Source: Oceanobacillus_B kapialis (GTDB lineage: Bacteria; Bacillota; Bacilli; Bacillales; Amphibacillaceae). From it: a DNA stretch of 64,000 nucleotides. The position numbers and the translations under genes are program-made. The notes beneath the pieces are model-generated. The model saw only the letters and a list, made by a program, of their open reading frames with translations. It made no database searches and was not told where the DNA came from. The DNA is taken from assembly GCF_042685265.1 (NCBI RefSeq), contig NZ_JBHUMX010000013.1. One strand, given 5' to 3'. The first letter of the stretch is position 1, and each line of letters opens with the position of its first letter. Below are positions 62,226 to 64,000 of the stretch, one piece after another.

Positions 62226-64000
62226 ATGAGCATTGTGCAGATGCCTGATGTGTTAGCAAATAAAATTGCTGCTGGAGAAGTAGTGGAACGTCCTGCTTCT
62301 GTTGTGAAAGAACTTGTGGAAAACAGCATCGATGCACATAGCACATGGATAAAAATAGATATTTTAGAAGCGGGTCTTCAACAAGTTAAAATTACTGATA
62401 ACGGAGACGGTATGTCAGCAGAAGATTGTGAAAGAGCCTTTTTGCGCCATGCCACTAGTAAGATTAAAGATGAAAACGACTTATTTCACGTCAGAACATT
62501 AGGCTTTCGAGGAGAGGCCTTAGCAAGTATTGCCTCTGTAAGCAAACTGACTATTCAAACCTCCCAAGGAGAAGAAGCAGGTACATTGCTGCAACTAGAA
62601 GGTGGAAAAGTTACCGATAAGGGGAAAAGTGATGCACGTAAAGGGACGGAAATTTTAGTAGAGGATCTTTTTTATAATACACCTGCTAGATTAAAGTATA
62701 TGAAAACAATTCATACAGAGCTGGGACATATTACAGACCTGCTTAATCGCTTATCACTTTCACACCCGGAAATTCGATTTGAGGCAACCCATAATGGCAA
62801 ATCTTTGTTTAAATCTCCTGGAACTGGTGATCTATTGCAGGTTATTTCGAATGTTTACGGTATGGGGATAGCCAAGCAAATGCTCCCAATAGAACAAGAG
62901 TCTTTAGATTTTTCGATCAAAGGTTACATTGCCAAACCAGAAGTAACCCGTGCTTCGAGAAGCTATATTTCTACTGTCATTAATGGTCGCTATATTAGAA
63001 GTATACCTTTATCTCAATCTATCCTAAAAGCGTATCATACACTATTGCCTATTGGACGTTACCCTGTCGTAGTTCTCTCAATCACAATGGACCCTATACT
63101 TGTTGATGTAAACGTCCATCCAACAAAGCTTGAAGTAAGGTTTAGTAAAGAAAAAGAATTGTTCCACCTTATTGAAGAGGCAATTCGCGAAAAATTTAGG
63201 CAGCAAACTTTAATCCCGGAGCTAAATACAAAATCCTCCGTGCCTAAAGAGAAAACTATTCAGCACACGATGGATTTTGAACAAAAGCAAGCTGAAACAA
63301 TATCCGAGCAGACCTGGAATCAAGAAGGGTCCATTCGCGAAAAAAGACCTGACGAAGAGGGTACTACTGCCGAAGTGCTTCGTACATCGTATAATTCAGA
63401 TGGAACAGAGCATGATGCCTCTGGGGAAGAAGCGAGTGTTTCAACAATATCAGCTAAAACAGTTAGGAATTCAATAGATACAGAAGAGGATAAACAACAA
63501 GTCAAACCTCGTGTACCAATGATGTATCCAATTGGACAACTACACGGGACATATATTATGGCACAAAACGAAAATGGCCTCTATATGGTAGATCAACATG
63601 CTGCACAAGAACGGATTAAATACGAATTCTTTAAAGCGAAGCTCGGAAGCACGACTAACGAGTCTCAGGAGCTTTTATTGCCACTAACCTTTGACTTTTC
63701 AAAACAGGAAGCAATTTTTGTTGAACAATATAAAACAGAGCTGGAGAAGGTGGGATTGTTTTTCGAACCATTTGGTCAGCATTCTTTTGTGATCCGATCA
63801 CATCCGAATTGGTTCCCTACAGGTTTTGAAGAAGAGGTCATCAGGGAAATGATAGAACAAATAATGGCGGATGAGCGAATAAATATAGAGTCGATTAGAG
63901 AAGAAGCTGCTATCATGATGTCTTGTAAACGGTCCATTAAAGCAAACCACCATTTAAACCAGGAAGATATGTTCCGCTTGCTTGAAGATTTGAGACAAAC
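62226..64000 (+). CDS. mutL: DNA mismatch repair endonuclease MutL (3' end outside window)
   Basis: The frame is open from the ATG at 62226 to the right edge, 591 codons, about the first 94% of a B. subtilis-size MutL. GHKL ATPase motifs: ELVENSIDAH (Glu near residue 34), DNGDGM, GFRGEALASIASV. C-terminal endonuclease motif DQHAAQERIKYE (about residue 456) and metal-binding SCKRSIKANHHL (about 565) are present, so it is a nicking MutL as in species without MutH. AAAGGG site eight bases before the start. Confidence 0.96.
   Translation, partial: MSIVQMPDVLANKIAAGEVVERPASVVKELVENSIDAHSTWIKIDILEAGLQQVKITDNGDGMSAEDCERAFLRHATSKIKDENDLFHVRTLGFRGEALASIASVSKLTIQTSQGEEAGTLLQLEGGKVTDKGKSDARKGTEILVEDLFYNTPARLKYMKTIHTELGHITDLLNRLSLSHPEIRFEATHNGKSLFKSPGTGDLLQVISNVYGMGIAKQMLPIEQESLDFSIKGYIAKPEVTRASRSYISTVINGRYIRSIPLSQSILKAYHTLLPIGRYPVVVLSITMDPILVDVNVHPTKLEVRFSKEKELFHLIEEAIREKFRQQTLIPELNTKSSVPKEKTIQHTMDFEQKQAETISEQTWNQEGSIREKRPDEEGTTAEVLRTSYNSDGTEHDASGEEASVSTISAKTVRNSIDTEEDKQQVKPRVPMMYPIGQLHGTYIMAQNENGLYMVDQHAAQERIKYEFFKAKLGSTTNESQELLLPLTFDFSKQEAIFVEQYKTELEKVGLFFEPFGQHSFVIRSHPNWFPTGFEEEVIREMIEQIMADERINIESIREEAAIMMSCKRSIKANHHLNQEDMFRLLEDLRQ

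Noticed and set aside
63277..63477. 66-codon + frame near the right end
   Set aside because: It is a shadow inside mutL, whose frame is fully open from 62226 with all expected motifs.
1..64000. CRISPR arrays, insertion sequences, prophage, tRNA or rRNA genes
   Set aside because: No spaced direct repeats, transposase or integrase frames, or tRNA-like cloverleaf were found; the gene content is core chromosomal throughout.

Overview
The window is a 64 kb piece of low-GC Bacillaceae chromosome with every confident gene on the + strand. Its gene order follows the Bacillus subtilis block from the end of the flagellar/chemotaxis operon (cheB, cheW, cheC, cheD, sigD) through rpsB-tsf-pyrH-frr, uppS-cdsA-rseP-polC, rimP-nusA-infB-rbfA, truB-ribF-rpsO-pnp, dpaAB-asd-dapG-dapA, spoIIIE, ymfF-ymfK, rodZ-pgsA-cinA-recA-rny-ymdB-spoVS, and miaB-ymcA-cotE-mutS-mutL. 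The organism is an endospore former (dpaA/dpaB, spoIIIE, spoVS, cotE), flagellated and chemotactic (che genes, sigD). Acidic Glu/Ser/Asn-rich tails and linkers (RodZ, RecA, the BMP lipoprotein) suggest, by inference only, a halotolerant relative such as the Oceanobacillus/Virgibacillus group.

Layout. 1-4032: chemotaxis and sigma-D, then two small genes of the swrB locus. 4033-7424: ribosomal protein S2, EF-Ts, UMP kinase and ribosome recycling factor. 7754-15160: undecaprenyl and phospholipid precursor synthesis, the site-2 protease and the replicative polymerase PolC. 15509-16363: an RsbR-like STAS protein inserted between polC and rimP. 16465-21784: the translation/transcription factor operon with a probable rimP leader. 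21913-26583: tRNA and flavin enzymes, S15 and PNPase. 26793-35336: deacetylase-like YlxY, M16 peptidase, dipicolinate synthase and the aspartate-to-dihydrodipicolinate pathway, then ClpP-like TepA. 35436-43805: SpoIIIE, then a GntR regulator, BMP lipoprotein and ABC transporter for nucleosides. 44069-51601: the ymfF-ymfK group, RodZ, PgsA and CinA. 51768-64000: recA to mutL, which runs off the right edge.

The genes work as housekeeping modules: aspartokinase, Asd and DapA make dihydrodipicolinate, which DpaAB converts to the spore dipicolinate; NusA/IF2/RbfA/RimP/S15/PNPase form a ribosome and RNA module; RecA/MutS/MutL a DNA repair module.

The unusual content is mostly in small things: genes missing from a conserved order (cheA, dxr, proS, rnjB, tdh-kbl, judged against remembered B. 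subtilis order), an RsbR paralogue lacking both phospho-threonines, a two-hairpin dispersed repeat with two full copies and one fragment between recA and cotE, another putative family repeat in front of rbfA, and a CcpA-type cre palindrome on the -35 of a promoter ahead of the nucleoside-uptake genes. I found no CRISPR array, insertion sequence, prophage, tRNA or rRNA, and no clear novel multi-gene system.
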